A DNA stretch of 64,000 bases from Streptomyces sp. NBC_01283 (GTDB taxonomy: Bacteria; Actinomycetota; Actinomycetes; Streptomycetales; Streptomycetaceae): contig NZ_CP108430.1 in assembly GCF_041435335.1 (NCBI RefSeq), positions 1,860,001 to 1,924,000 on the forward strand, written 5' to 3'. The position numbers and the translations under genes were made by a program. Under the pieces are notes generated by a model. The model saw only the letters and a program-made list of their open reading frames with translations. It searched no databases and was not told the DNA's origin. Below, in pieces: positions 7,567 through 15,922 of this stretch; positions within the stretch are counted from its first letter, which is position 1, and each line of letters starts with the position of its first letter.

Positions 7567-8499
7567 CTACCGCGCCCCGTACACCGGCTGCGGCACCTGC
7601 GCGTCGGCGAGGAGCTTGAGCGCCGTCTCGCCCGCCTCGGCCGGGGTCCAGCGGGCCCCCTTGTCGGCCGTCGGACCCGGCCGCCAGCCCTCCATGACGG
7701 TGATGCGCCCCGCTTCGGCCTCGAAGACACGGCCCGTGACACCGGCGGACGCCTCGGAGCCGAGCCACACCACCACCGGTGACACGTTCTCCGGAGCCAT
7801 CGCGTCGAAGCCACCGCCCTCGGGCGCGGCCATGGCCTCCGAGAAGGTCTGCTCCGTCATCCGCGTCCGCGCGGCGGGCGCCATGGCGTTGACCCGCACT
7901 CCGTAGGAGGCGAATTCGGCGGAGGCGACCATGGTGAGCCCGAGGATCCCGGCCTTGGCGGCGCTGTAGTTCCCCTGCCCCACACTGCCCAACAGGCCCG
8001 CTCCGGAGCTGGTGTTGATCACGCACGCGCGCCGCGCACGCCCCGCTTTCGCCTCGCCGCGCCAGTATGCGGCCGCGTGCTTCAGAGGCAGGAAGTGCCC
8101 CTTCAGATGGACGCGCATCACCGCGTCCCAGTCGTCCTCCTCAAGGTTGACCAGCATCCGGTCCCGAAGGAAGCCCGCGTTGTTCACGAGGGTGTCGAGG
8201 GCTCCGAACGTGTCGAGGGCGGCCCGCACGAGGGATGCGGCGCCCTCGGACGTGGCGATGTCGCCGCCGTGTGCGACGGCCTCGCCTCCCGCCGCGCGGA
8301 TCTCCTCGACGACGTCGTGCGCGGGTCCGCCGGACGCCCCGGAGCCGTCGGGCCCCACCCCGAGGTCGTTGACGACGACCTTGGCGCCTTCGGCGGCGTA
8401 CGCGCGCGCGTGCGCACGGCCGAGGCCACGGCCCGCGCCCGTGACGATCACGACGCGGCCCGCGCAGATTCCCGTGCCCGGCTTGTTGGCTGAGGTCAT
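7567..8499 (-). CDS. Short-chain dehydrogenase of the KstR2-type cluster (Rv3548c-like)
   Basis: This 310-residue SDR has the NAD(P)-binding TGAGRGLG motif near residue 20, the NNAG motif, catalytic Ser in INTSSGAG and the YSAAK Tyr/Lys pair. The C-terminus is longer than in classical SDRs, as in the 17-beta-HSD4-like multifunctional group (VTGRVFEAEAGRITVMEGWR). It is followed on the same strand by a second SDR gene upstream, and both face echA20, as do Rv3548c and Rv3549c in M. tuberculosis. Its exact substrate in ring C/D catabolism is not established to my knowledge. ATG 8499 is preceded by GAGGAGTTCCGC, a good ribosome site. Confidence 0.85.
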   Translation of the reverse strand: MTSANKPGTGICAGRVVIVTGAGRGLGRAHARAYAAEGAKVVVNDLGVGPDGSGASGGPAHDVVEEIRAAGGEAVAHGGDIATSEGAASLVRAALDTFGALDTLVNNAGFLRDRMLVNLEEDDWDAVMRVHLKGHFLPLKHAAAYWRGEAKAGRARRACVINTSSGAGLLGSVGQGNYSAAKAGILGLTMVASAEFASYGVRVNAMAPAARTRMTEQTFSEAMAAPEGGGFDAMAPENVSPVVVWLGSEASAGVTGRVFEAEAGRITVMEGWRPGPTADKGARWTPAEAGETALKLLADAQVPQPVYGAR

Positions 8500-8519
8500 G
8501 CGGAACTCCTCGGTTACGT

Positions 8520-9287
8520 TCAGTGGTTGACGGACGCGGCGTCCAGGAACGCGGGGCGTTCGCCGCCCCCGTGCAGGTGCAGTGCGGCGCCGCTGATGTA
8601 GCGCGCGCCGTCGGATGCGAGGAACACGCACGCGTCCCCGACCTCCGACGGATCGGCGAGGCGGCCGAGCGGGACGGTGCGGGCGACCGCCGCGATGCCG
8701 TCCTCGTCGCCGTAGTGCAGATGGGCGCTCTCGGTGCGGGCCAGGCCGAGCACGACGGTGTTCACGCGCACCTGCGGGGCCCATTCCACGGCCATCGTGC
8801 GCGCGAGGTTCTCCAGGCCCGCCTTGGCCGCCCCATAGGCGCCGGTGCCGGGTGAGGGCCGGGATCCGCTCACGCTGCCGATCATCGTGATGCTGCCCCC
8901 GGCACCCTCCTGGCCGCGCATCACCTCGTACGCCGCCAGGGACGCGTACAGCGGTGCCAGCAGGTTCAGTTCGACGATCTTGGCCTGGCGGGCCGGTGCG
9001 GACTCGGCGAGCAGACCGAAGGGCGTGCCGCCCGCGTTGTTCACCAGGGCGTCCAACCGGCCGTGATCGGCGGCCACATCGGCGAAGAACGCGTGCGCCG
9101 CCTCCGCGTCGCGCAGGTCGAGGGGGCGGAACTCGGCGGCCTCGCCTGCCGCTTCAACCGGCCGGTCCGGCGGTCGGCGGGCACAGACGACGACCCGCGC
9201 GCCGGCGGCGAGGAAGCTGCGGGCGATACCGGCGCCGACGCCTCGGGTGCCGCCGGTGACGACGACCACCTGTCGGGTGTCAGTCAT
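8520..9287 (-). CDS. Short-chain dehydrogenase of the KstR2-type cluster (Rv3549c-like)
   Basis: The 255-residue classical SDR shows TGGTRGVG (cofactor binding), NNAGG, Ser in MIGSVSGSRPSPGTG and the YGAAK catalytic pair. It is the first gene of the leftward pair that starts at the operator-bearing divergent promoter (9288-9354). The gap to the following SDR gene is 20 bp, so they are probably one transcript. In mycobacteria the matching gene lies in the KstR2 regulon; a role in oxidising a hydroxyacyl-CoA or ring alcohol is inferred only from family and place. Confidence 0.85.
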   Translation of the reverse strand: MTDTRQVVVVTGGTRGVGAGIARSFLAAGARVVVCARRPPDRPVEAAGEAAEFRPLDLRDAEAAHAFFADVAADHGRLDALVNNAGGTPFGLLAESAPARQAKIVELNLLAPLYASLAAYEVMRGQEGAGGSITMIGSVSGSRPSPGTGAYGAAKAGLENLARTMAVEWAPQVRVNTVVLGLARTESAHLHYGDEDGIAAVARTVPLGRLADPSEVGDACVFLASDGARYISGAALHLHGGGERPAFLDAASVNH

Positions 9288-9304
9288 CGCTGCTACCTTT
9301 CCAA

Positions 9305-9322
9305 CTAACAAATGTTTGGTTG
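9305..9322. promoter_or_regulatory. KstR2-type operator 1 (SDR / echA20 divergent promoter)
   Basis: The core AACAAATGTTTGGT (9307-9320) fits the published mycobacterial KstR2 motif AnCAAGnnCTTGnT apart from the inner G/C pair. Over 18 bp it matches the reverse complement of the site at 18702-18719 at 16 positions. It lies 18 bp before the SDR start on one side and 33 bp before echA20 on the other, so one dimer could control both directions. Confidence 0.75.
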
Positions 9323-9354
9323 AAGGGCCTGGTTGAAAGGTAGCGGATCCTCTG

Positions 9355-10125
9355 ATGTCTGTCTCCACCTCCGCCCCGGACAAGGGCGTGGCCGTCGTCA
9401 CCCTCGACTTCCCGCCCGTCAACGCCCTGCCCGTGCAGGGGTGGTTCGACCTGGCGGCCGCGGTGCGCGCGGCGGGCCGGGACCCCGGGGCGCGCTGCGT
9501 CGTCCTTGCCGCCGAGGGCCGCGGTTTCAACGCGGGCGTGGACATCAAGGAGATGCAGCGCGACAGCGGCCACAGCGCCCTGATAGGCGCCAACCGCGGC
9601 TGCTATGAGGCATTTTCGGCGGTCTACGAATGCGAGGTGCCGGTCGTGGCCGCGGTGCACGGTTTCTGCCTGGGCGGCGGCATCGGCCTGGTGGGCAACG
9701 CGGACGCGATCGTGGCGAGCGAGGACGCGACGTTCGGCCTGCCCGAGCTGGACCGGGGCGCGCTGGGCGCGGCGACGCATCTCGCCCGCCTGGTGCCGCA
9801 GCACCTGATGCGCGCCCTGTACTACACCTCGCGCACGGCCACGGCGGCGGAGCTGCACGCGCACGGGTCCGTTTGGCGGGTCGTGCCGCGCGAGGAACTG
9901 CGCGAGGCGGCACTGGAGTTGGCGCGTGAGATCGCGCGGAAGGACGGGACGCTGCTGCGGTTCGCCAAGGCCGCGATCAACGGCATCGACCCGGTCGACG
10001 TCCACCGCAGCTACCGCTTCGAGCAGGGCTTCACCTTCGAGGCGAACCTGAGCGGCCTGGCCGACCGCGTCCGCGAGGGCTTCGGATCGGACTCCGTGAA
10101 GAAGAAGGAGGAGGGCAGGGCATGA
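9355..10125 (+). CDS. echA20: Enoyl-CoA hydratase/crotonase family, EchA20-like
   Basis: The 256-residue crotonase-fold protein carries the oxyanion segment RGFNAGVDIKEM and the HGFCLGGGIGLVGNAD loop. In M. tuberculosis EchA20 (Rv3550) hydrolytically opens ring D in the HIP pathway before IpdAB acts on ring C. This gene sits immediately before ipdA with a four-base overlap, the same order as Rv3550-Rv3551. The C-terminus is Lys/Glu-rich (KKKEEGRA) and its coding sequence is partly duplicated into the start of ipdA. The ATG at 9355 follows AGGTAGCGGATCCTCTG. Confidence 0.85.
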   Translation: MSVSTSAPDKGVAVVTLDFPPVNALPVQGWFDLAAAVRAAGRDPGARCVVLAAEGRGFNAGVDIKEMQRDSGHSALIGANRGCYEAFSAVYECEVPVVAAVHGFCLGGGIGLVGNADAIVASEDATFGLPELDRGALGAATHLARLVPQHLMRALYYTSRTATAAELHAHGSVWRVVPREELREAALELAREIARKDGTLLRFAKAAINGIDPVDVHRSYRFEQGFTFEANLSGLADRVREGFGSDSVKKKEEGRA

Positions 10126-10148
10126 AGGAAGAAGGAGGGCGGGGCGTG
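10098..10148 (+). repeat. Duplicated ribosome site and start at the echA20/ipdA junction
   Basis: AAGAAGGAGGAGGGCAGGGC followed by ATGA is repeated directly downstream as AAGGAAGAAGGAGGGCGGGG followed by CGTGA. Each copy supplies a GGAGG and a start codon (ATG 10122, GTG 10146) in the same ipdA frame. It looks like a recent slippage duplication. Confidence 0.8.
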
Positions 10149-11009
10149 ACGGACAAGATCATGACGCCCGACGCGATCGTGGGGCGGTTGCGCAGCGGGA
10201 TGACGCTCGGCATCGGCGGCTGGGGGTCGCGCCGCAAGCCCATGGCACTGGTGCGGGCCCTGTTGCGGTCCGGGATCACCGACCTCACGGTCGTGTCGTA
10301 CGGCGGCCCGGACGTGGGACTGCTCGCCGCGGCAGGCAAGATCCGCAAGCTGGTCACGGCGTTCACGACCCTCGACTCGATCCCCCTGGAGCCGCATTTC
10401 CGCGCGGCACGCGAGCGGGGCGCGTTCGAACTCGTCGAGCTGGACGAGGCGATGTTCATGCAGGGCCTGACCGCAGCCGCCCAGCGTCTTCCGTTCCTGC
10501 CGATCCGCGCGGGCCTCGGTTCGGACGTCCTGCGGGTCAACCCCCAGCTGCGTACGGTCACTTCGCCGTACGAGGACGGGGAGGAGCTGGTCGCCGCGCC
10601 CGCCCTGCGGATGGACGCGGCGCTGGTGCACCTGAACCGCGCCGATCGCCTGGGCAACGCCCAGTATCTGGGCGCCGACCCGTACTTCGACGACTTGTTC
10701 TGCGAGGCGGCCGACACGGCGTACGTGTCGTGCGAGCGGATCGTCGGCTCGGGCGAGCTCACCGAACGGGCGGCACCGCAGACGATGCTGATCTCCCGGC
10801 ACGCGGTGACGGGCGTGACCGAGACACCCAAGGGCGCGCACTTCACGTCCTGCGTGCCGGACTACGGCCGCGACGAACCCTTCCAGAAGGCGTACGTGGC
10901 CGCGGCGGGCGACCAGGACGCCTGGAAGGAATTCGAGGACCGCTTCCTCACCGGCACCGAGCAGGAGTATCAAGCAGCCGTCCGGACCTGGCACAAGGAG
11001 CAGCGATGA
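10122..11009 (+). CDS. ipdA: IpdA-like CoA-transferase-fold ring hydrolase, alpha subunit
   Basis: The 295-residue protein contains LRSGMTLGIGGWGSRRKPMA near its N-terminus, AAAQRLPFLPIRAGLGSDV in the middle and GAHFTSCVPDYGRDE near the end. These strings closely resemble mycobacterial IpdA (Rv3551) as I recall it. With IpdB it forms a class I CoA-transferase-like complex that hydrolyses the last steroid ring (COCHEA-CoA) rather than transferring CoA. Two starts are possible: ATG 10122 overlapping echA20, or GTG 10146 giving VTDKIMTPD. The region before each has a nearly identical GGAGG-containing ribosome site because of a local duplication. GTG 10146 better fits the family N-terminus. Confidence 0.88.
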   Translation: MKEEGGRGVTDKIMTPDAIVGRLRSGMTLGIGGWGSRRKPMALVRALLRSGITDLTVVSYGGPDVGLLAAAGKIRKLVTAFTTLDSIPLEPHFRAARERGAFELVELDEAMFMQGLTAAAQRLPFLPIRAGLGSDVLRVNPQLRTVTSPYEDGEELVAAPALRMDAALVHLNRADRLGNAQYLGADPYFDDLFCEAADTAYVSCERIVGSGELTERAAPQTMLISRHAVTGVTETPKGAHFTSCVPDYGRDEPFQKAYVAAAGDQDAWKEFEDRFLTGTEQEYQAAVRTWHKEQR

Positions 11010-11803
11010 CGCGGACCGACCCGACGGCTGCGGCCGGCACGCCCGAGGCGACCGCCGTCACCCGCGCCGAGTACTGCGTGATCGCGTGCGCCGAGGCCTG
11101 GCGGGACGCAGGCGAGATCCTCGCGTCGCCGATGGGCACGGTCCCCGCGATCGCCGCCCGCCTCGCCAAGCTGACGTTCTCGCCGGACCTGCTGCTCACG
11201 GACGGGGAGGCGCTGCTGATCGGCGATGTGCCCGCCGTGGGGGCGCCGTCGGCGGTGACGGAGGGCTGGCTGCCGTACCGCAAGCACCTGACGATGGTCA
11301 TGGGCGGCAGGCGTCACGTGATGATGGGCGCCAGCCAGATCGACCGCTTCGGGAACCAGAACATTTCCTGCATCGGCTACTGGGAGCGACCCAAGCGCCA
11401 GCTGCTCGGGGTGCGCGGAGCTCCGGTCAACACCCTCAACAATCCGGTGAGTTACTGGATCCCACGCCACTCGACGCGCGTCTTCGTCGAGAAGGTCGAC
11501 ATGATCAGCGGTGTGGGTTACGACAGCGCGGCGGCGGCAGGGCCTTCCGCGACCCGCTTCCACGATCTGCGCCGGGTCGTCTCGGACCTCGGCGTCCTCG
11601 ACTTCGGGGCGGCGGACCACGCGATGCGCCTGGTGTCCCTGCATCCGGGTGTGACGGTCGAGCAGGTGCGTGAGGCGACCGGCTTCACGCTCGCGGCGGT
11701 GGACGACGTGCCCTTCACCCGCGATCCGACCGCGGAGGAGCTGCGGCTGATCCGGGACGTGGTGGACCCGCGCGGTCTGCGCGACCGCGAGGTGCGTTCG
11801 TGA
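11006..11803 (+). CDS. ipdB: IpdB-like CoA-transferase-fold ring hydrolase, beta subunit
   Basis: This 265-residue subunit pairs with IpdA. It begins after a short linker with TRAEYCVIACAEAWRDAGEILASPMGT and carries the conserved MVMGGRRHVMMGASQID and GYWERPKRQLLGVRGAPVNT strings that mark IpdB (Rv3552). The ATG at 11006 overlaps the ipdA stop by four bases, consistent with equal synthesis of both subunits. The end overlaps the GTG of the next gene. It differs from true acyl-CoA transferase beta subunits such as PcaJ at the window start in lacking the usual catalytic Glu context. Confidence 0.88.
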   Translation: MTRTDPTAAAGTPEATAVTRAEYCVIACAEAWRDAGEILASPMGTVPAIAARLAKLTFSPDLLLTDGEALLIGDVPAVGAPSAVTEGWLPYRKHLTMVMGGRRHVMMGASQIDRFGNQNISCIGYWERPKRQLLGVRGAPVNTLNNPVSYWIPRHSTRVFVEKVDMISGVGYDSAAAAGPSATRFHDLRRVVSDLGVLDFGAADHAMRLVSLHPGVTVEQVREATGFTLAAVDDVPFTRDPTAEELRLIRDVVDPRGLRDREVRS

Positions 11804-12861
11804 CGCCGCCCCCGGCAGGCATGGAGACGGCCCTGACCAAGTTGGTCGGTGTCCGGTACCCCATCGTGCAGACCGGCATGGGCTGGGTCGCGGGCCCCCG
11901 CCTGGTGTCCGCGACGGCGAGGGCGGGTGCCCTCGGCATCCTGGCCTCCGCGACGATGACCGTCGACCAGCTGCGCTCCGCCGTGCGTGAGGTCAAGTCC
12001 CGTACGGACGAGCCGTTCGGGGTCAACCTCCGCGCCGACGCGGGCGACGCGCGGGACCGGGTGCGGGTCATCGTCGACGAAGGCGTGCGGGTCGCTTCCT
12101 TCGCGCTGGCACCCTCGAAGGAGCTGATCGCGGAGCTGAAGGATGCCGGGGTGGTCGTCATCCCGTCCATCGGCGCGCGGCGGCATGCCGAGAAGGTCGC
12201 CGCGTGGGGTGCGGACGCGGTCGTCGTGCAGGGTGGTGAGGGCGGCGGGCACACCGGCGAGGTCGCCACGACCGTGCTGTTGCCGCAGGTCGTGGACGCG
12301 GTGGACATTCCGGTGATCGCGGCGGGCGGCTTCTTCGACGGCCGCGGACTCGTCGCCGCGCTCGCCTACGGCGCGGCGGGGGTCGCCATGGGCACGCGCT
12401 TCCTGCTGACGTCGGACTCGACGGTGCCGGACGCGGTCAAGGCCCGCTATCTGGCCGCTTCGGTGAACGACATCACCGTGACCACACGGGTCGACGGTCT
12501 CCCCCACCGGATGCTGCGGACGGAGCTTGTCGCGTCGCTGGAGAAGTCGGGCCGGTTCTCGTCCCTCGCACGGGCCGCGCGGCACGCGGCGGCGTTCCGG
12601 AAGGTGTCCGGCATGGGGTGGGGCGAGATGGTCCGGGACGGGCTTGCGATGCGGCACGGCAAAGGGATGACGTGGAGCCAGATCCTGCTCGCCGCGAACA
12701 CGCCGATGATGTTGAAGTCGGCGATGGTGGACGGGCTGCCGGAGGCGGGTGTCATGGCTTCCGGTCAGGCGGCGGGGGTCATCGAGGATCTGCCGTCGTG
12801 CGAGGAGCTGATCACGGGGGTGATGCTGGAGGCGGCGGAGGTGGTGGCACGGCTGGGCTGA
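11800..12861 (+). CDS. ipdC: IpdC-like nitronate monooxygenase-family flavoprotein
   Basis: The 353-residue protein belongs to the 2-nitropropane dioxygenase/nitronate monooxygenase fold (FMN barrel): PIVQTGMGWVAGPRLVSATARAGALG, VVQGGEGGGHTGE and AAGGFFDGRGLVAALAYGAAGVAMGTRF. In mycobacteria the equivalent gene next to ipdAB (Rv3553) encodes IpdC, an FMN-dependent enone-CoA reductase needed in HIP breakdown. GTG 11800 overlaps the ipdB stop; ATG 11821 is an alternative start with a shorter leader. It ends the rightward echA20-ipdABC operon. Confidence 0.85.
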   Translation: MTPPPAGMETALTKLVGVRYPIVQTGMGWVAGPRLVSATARAGALGILASATMTVDQLRSAVREVKSRTDEPFGVNLRADAGDARDRVRVIVDEGVRVASFALAPSKELIAELKDAGVVVIPSIGARRHAEKVAAWGADAVVVQGGEGGGHTGEVATTVLLPQVVDAVDIPVIAAGGFFDGRGLVAALAYGAAGVAMGTRFLLTSDSTVPDAVKARYLAASVNDITVTTRVDGLPHRMLRTELVASLEKSGRFSSLARAARHAAAFRKVSGMGWGEMVRDGLAMRHGKGMTWSQILLAANTPMMLKSAMVDGLPEAGVMASGQAAGVIEDLPSCEELITGVMLEAAEVVARLG

Positions 12862-12925
12862 GCCGTGGCCCCACGGGGTAGGGCAGAGGCCTCCGGCGGG
12901 GGCTGCCTCCGATGCGGGTCCCGGC

Positions 12926-12968
12926 CCTCGGACGCCGGACCGGCAGCCCTGTGCTGTGTCGTCCGAGG
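12926..12968. terminator. Bidirectional hairpin between ipdC and the LuxR-type gene
   Basis: CCTCGGACG (12926-12934) pairs perfectly with CGTCCGAGG (12960-12968) across a 25-base loop. A smaller hairpin CCGTG-GCCC-CACGG follows directly after the ipdC stop (12864-12877). The genes on either side converge. Apart from these hairpins nothing coding is seen in 12862-13144. Confidence 0.5.
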
Positions 12969-13144
12969 CCCTGACGGCTGCGGCCTGACAGTCACTCATG
13001 CCCCTGCCACAGCTTGGGCGAAGGCCCTCCGGAGGAGCAGCCGGACGCCGGCCGGACGCCGTGCGGCACACAGGATTCCTGGGTCCACACGGGATGCCTT
13101 GGGCCGCGCGCCCGCACACGCGTCGCCCAACAGGGGCCTGCTGT

Positions 13145-15793
13145 TCAGACCCTGGCCACCTCCAGGGAAGCCCGTGCCTTGGCGACCAGGCCGATCGCCC
13201 CGCAGGATTCGGCGAGCGCGAGGCCTCGGGCCAGCTCGCTCGCGGAGCCCGCCGCGATCCCGTACTCGACCCGTGCGACCGCGTGTTCATAGGCGCACGG
13301 TGACGCCTCCAGGCAGGCGACGGCTCGTCCGTACAGCTCGACCGCGCGCCGACCGCTCTCCAGGGATGCCTCGCACCGCAGGGCCTCGCCGATCGCGGTC
13401 TCCGTACCGAAGAGCTCCGCCTGGACCCTGGCGTCGGCGACCAGTTGGGCGGCGCGCCCCGGATCCTCGTCGGCGAGTGCGCGGGCGAGGTCGTACGCCC
13501 AGGGGTTGACGACCGTGTTGTAGCAGCCGCGTTCGGCGGCCGTCTTCGCCGCCACCTCCAGCTCACTGACGCCCTCCGGCCGGTGCCCCGTGGCGAGCAG
13601 CAGACGGCCCCGCACGGAGTGGATGTCGGGCAGGAGGATCGTGGAGGGGTAGGGCGGCGCGATGCCGTAGCGTTCGGCTGCCTCCTGGGCCTCGTCGATC
13701 TTGCCGCGGGAGAGCAGTGTGTCGATGAGCTTGCACGCGGCGTCCCAGTGCATCGGGAGGCCGCTGCCGACGCGGTCGGTGAGACGGAGACTCTCCCGCA
13801 GCGAGGCCTCCGCCTCGGCGAGACGTCCGCGCCTGCGGTACACCAGGCCCAACCAGGCCTTGGCGACGGCCAGATGACCGCCGCTCCAGCCCGCGGCCTC
13901 GTACGCGCGGACTCCCTCGGCGAAGACGCTCTCGGCGCGGTCGAGGCGGTCGGTGAAGATGTAGGCGCCGCCCAGCATCGTAAGGAGCTCGAAGCCCCAC
14001 TCCGTGTCGGTCCAGCCGAGCCCGGGCGCGAGGCGGCCGTTGACAAGGGAGCGGTCGCAGAGCTCGACGATCTCCTCCGCGTTCTCGCCGCGGGTCATGG
14101 CGTCGAAGGCGCGCAGGATCAGCAGGGCGCGCTCGGAGTTGTCGCGTCCCGGCAGCGGTCCGGCGAGCGCGGCGAGGCGGCGCGAACGGCCCGTCGCGTC
14201 ATGCTCGCGCGCGTGGATGCCCTCCCACATGTAGTGGACCCCCTCCAGACGCATCCGGTCGGGTCCGGGGTCGAGACGCTCGGCCTCGGCGTCCACGACG
14301 CGCAGGGCCTCCTCCAGCTGGTCGTTGTGCACCAGTGCCTGGGAGAGACGGCACACGGCGTCCACGCGCAGCTTGCGGTCGAGCCCCGGGGTGTGGAGCG
14401 CCTCACGCAGGTGGCCGATGGTCTTGGCGGGCGAGGTGAGGAGCGTGGCGCAGCCCAGTTCGTAGAGCACGCGCGCGTGGGTCTCGGGCAACGGCGGTTC
14501 CTGCAGCGCCCGCTCCAGACAGCGGCGGGCCGCGTCGGGCGCGCCGACCGCGAGGTGCTCGGCCGCCGCTTCGCGCAACTGCCTGACCAGCTCGGGGTCG
14601 TCGTCCGGATGCACTTCGAGGAGGTGCCGGGAGGCGGCCGCCGCACCACGGCCCGACAAGGTGACGGCCCAGGCGGCCTGGCCGTGGAACGCGGTGCGGG
14701 TGGCGGCCGGGATCGAGCGGTAGACGGTGCTCGCGATCAGCGGATGGACGAATTCCAGGCCCTCGTCGGCGCCGAGCAGGATGCGCGCGGTGCGCAGCCG
14801 CTCCGCGCACCGCTCGGCCGCCTCGCGGGTCAGCCCGGCGAGCGAGCCCGCGAGGTCGAGCGGGATGGCGGTGCCCAGGATCGCGGCGGCCCACGCGAAC
14901 CGTGTGACGTCCGTGCCGAGGCCTTCGAGACGGGCGACGAGTCCGCGGCCGCGCGCCGAGCGGTTCAGGGCGCGCAGTTCGGCGGCGGAGGCCTCCACCG
15001 GCTCCAGCTCGCTGTCCTGCACCTTGGCGAGAAGTTCCACGGATTCGTACGGATTGCCGCCGGTGACCGCCCACACCTCGCGGCAGAACGGGGCGTCCGC
15101 GTGCTCGCCGAGGGTGGCCCGGGTGAGGCCGGCCGCCGCGTCCGGGGTGAGGGCGCGCAGCGCGGGCAGGGGGCGGGCCGCCGCGCCGACCGCCGCGAGG
15201 TGGCGGGCGCTTTCGCCGGTGGCGTCGTCAGGCCGGTGGGCGACCACCACGAGGACGGGCAGTTCGTCGAGGCGCTGGGCGAACGCGGCCAGCCAGTGCA
15301 GGGTCTCCTGGTCGGCCCAGTGCGCGTCGTCGATGAGCAGGACCAGCGGCCAGTGCAGCCCCGAGAGGCGTTTGACCGCTTCGACCAGTCCGTCGCACAC
15401 GCCCTGCGGGTCGGCCTGGACGCCGGTCGGCTCGGCTATGCCGAGCGCGGGGCCCGCGATCTCGTACCAGTCGCCCAGATAGTCGCGTGCCAGCTCCGGG
15501 GAGAGACTGACGAGAGCCGGCTGGAGCAACTGGCGTACGACGTTGAAGGGGACGGAGGTGACGGTCTCGCCACCCCGCGCGGACCACACCGTGGCCCGTC
15601 CCTCCGCCATGCGGCGCACCTCGGCGAGGAGCGCCGTCTTGCCGATGCCCGCCTCGCCCTGGAAGACGAGCAGCCCGCCCGCCGTGGTCGAGTCCGAGCG
15701 CAGTTCGTCGACGGCCTTCGCGGCCGCCGCGAGTTCCGCGTCGCGCTCCCACAGCGGGGCCCAGGTGCCACCTCCGGGCCGTCCCTGCGTCAT
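13145..15793 (-). CDS. LAL-type AAA ATPase with TPR-like repeats, lacking the LuxR DNA-binding domain
   Basis: The 882-residue protein has a Walker A GEAGIGKTALL near residue 48, a Walker B LLIDDAHWAD near residue 160, and then helical repeats over about residues 420-880. This is the layout of large ATP-binding LuxR (LAL/MalT-type) regulators. Those end with a roughly 65-residue LuxR helix-turn-helix after a segment like RCGAxxLAxRARAEL. Here the equivalent ESCGAIGLVAKARASLEVARV is followed at once by TGA, and no helix-turn-helix reads in any frame of the 280 bases downstream. So it is either a truncated regulator or a standing HTH-less signalling ATPase. It interrupts the catabolic cluster and points toward ipdC. 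Confidence 0.85.
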   Translation of the reverse strand: MTQGRPGGGTWAPLWERDAELAAAAKAVDELRSDSTTAGGLLVFQGEAGIGKTALLAEVRRMAEGRATVWSARGGETVTSVPFNVVRQLLQPALVSLSPELARDYLGDWYEIAGPALGIAEPTGVQADPQGVCDGLVEAVKRLSGLHWPLVLLIDDAHWADQETLHWLAAFAQRLDELPVLVVVAHRPDDATGESARHLAAVGAAARPLPALRALTPDAAAGLTRATLGEHADAPFCREVWAVTGGNPYESVELLAKVQDSELEPVEASAAELRALNRSARGRGLVARLEGLGTDVTRFAWAAAILGTAIPLDLAGSLAGLTREAAERCAERLRTARILLGADEGLEFVHPLIASTVYRSIPAATRTAFHGQAAWAVTLSGRGAAAASRHLLEVHPDDDPELVRQLREAAAEHLAVGAPDAARRCLERALQEPPLPETHARVLYELGCATLLTSPAKTIGHLREALHTPGLDRKLRVDAVCRLSQALVHNDQLEEALRVVDAEAERLDPGPDRMRLEGVHYMWEGIHAREHDATGRSRRLAALAGPLPGRDNSERALLILRAFDAMTRGENAEEIVELCDRSLVNGRLAPGLGWTDTEWGFELLTMLGGAYIFTDRLDRAESVFAEGVRAYEAAGWSGGHLAVAKAWLGLVYRRRGRLAEAEASLRESLRLTDRVGSGLPMHWDAACKLIDTLLSRGKIDEAQEAAERYGIAPPYPSTILLPDIHSVRGRLLLATGHRPEGVSELEVAAKTAAERGCYNTVVNPWAYDLARALADEDPGRAAQLVADARVQAELFGTETAIGEALRCEASLESGRRAVELYGRAVACLEASPCAYEHAVARVEYGIAAGSASELARGLALAESCGAIGLVAKARASLEVARV

Positions 15794-15922
15794 CGCGCTA
15801 CCTCCCGAGGTCGCTCAATCGACGTACAGACATCGAGACTAGCTGGGGAGAAGGCCTCACGGTGCGGGGTCCGGGCAGCAACTCCCGCAAGGGGTGAAGG
15901 TCAGGTCGCCGACTGAACGCCG

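Noticed and set aside
13445..15916. Long open frame on the + strand (823 codons) opposite the LAL gene
   Set aside because: It mirrors the GC-biased codon pattern of the leftward gene, has low-complexity Arg/Gly/Glu composition and no domain.
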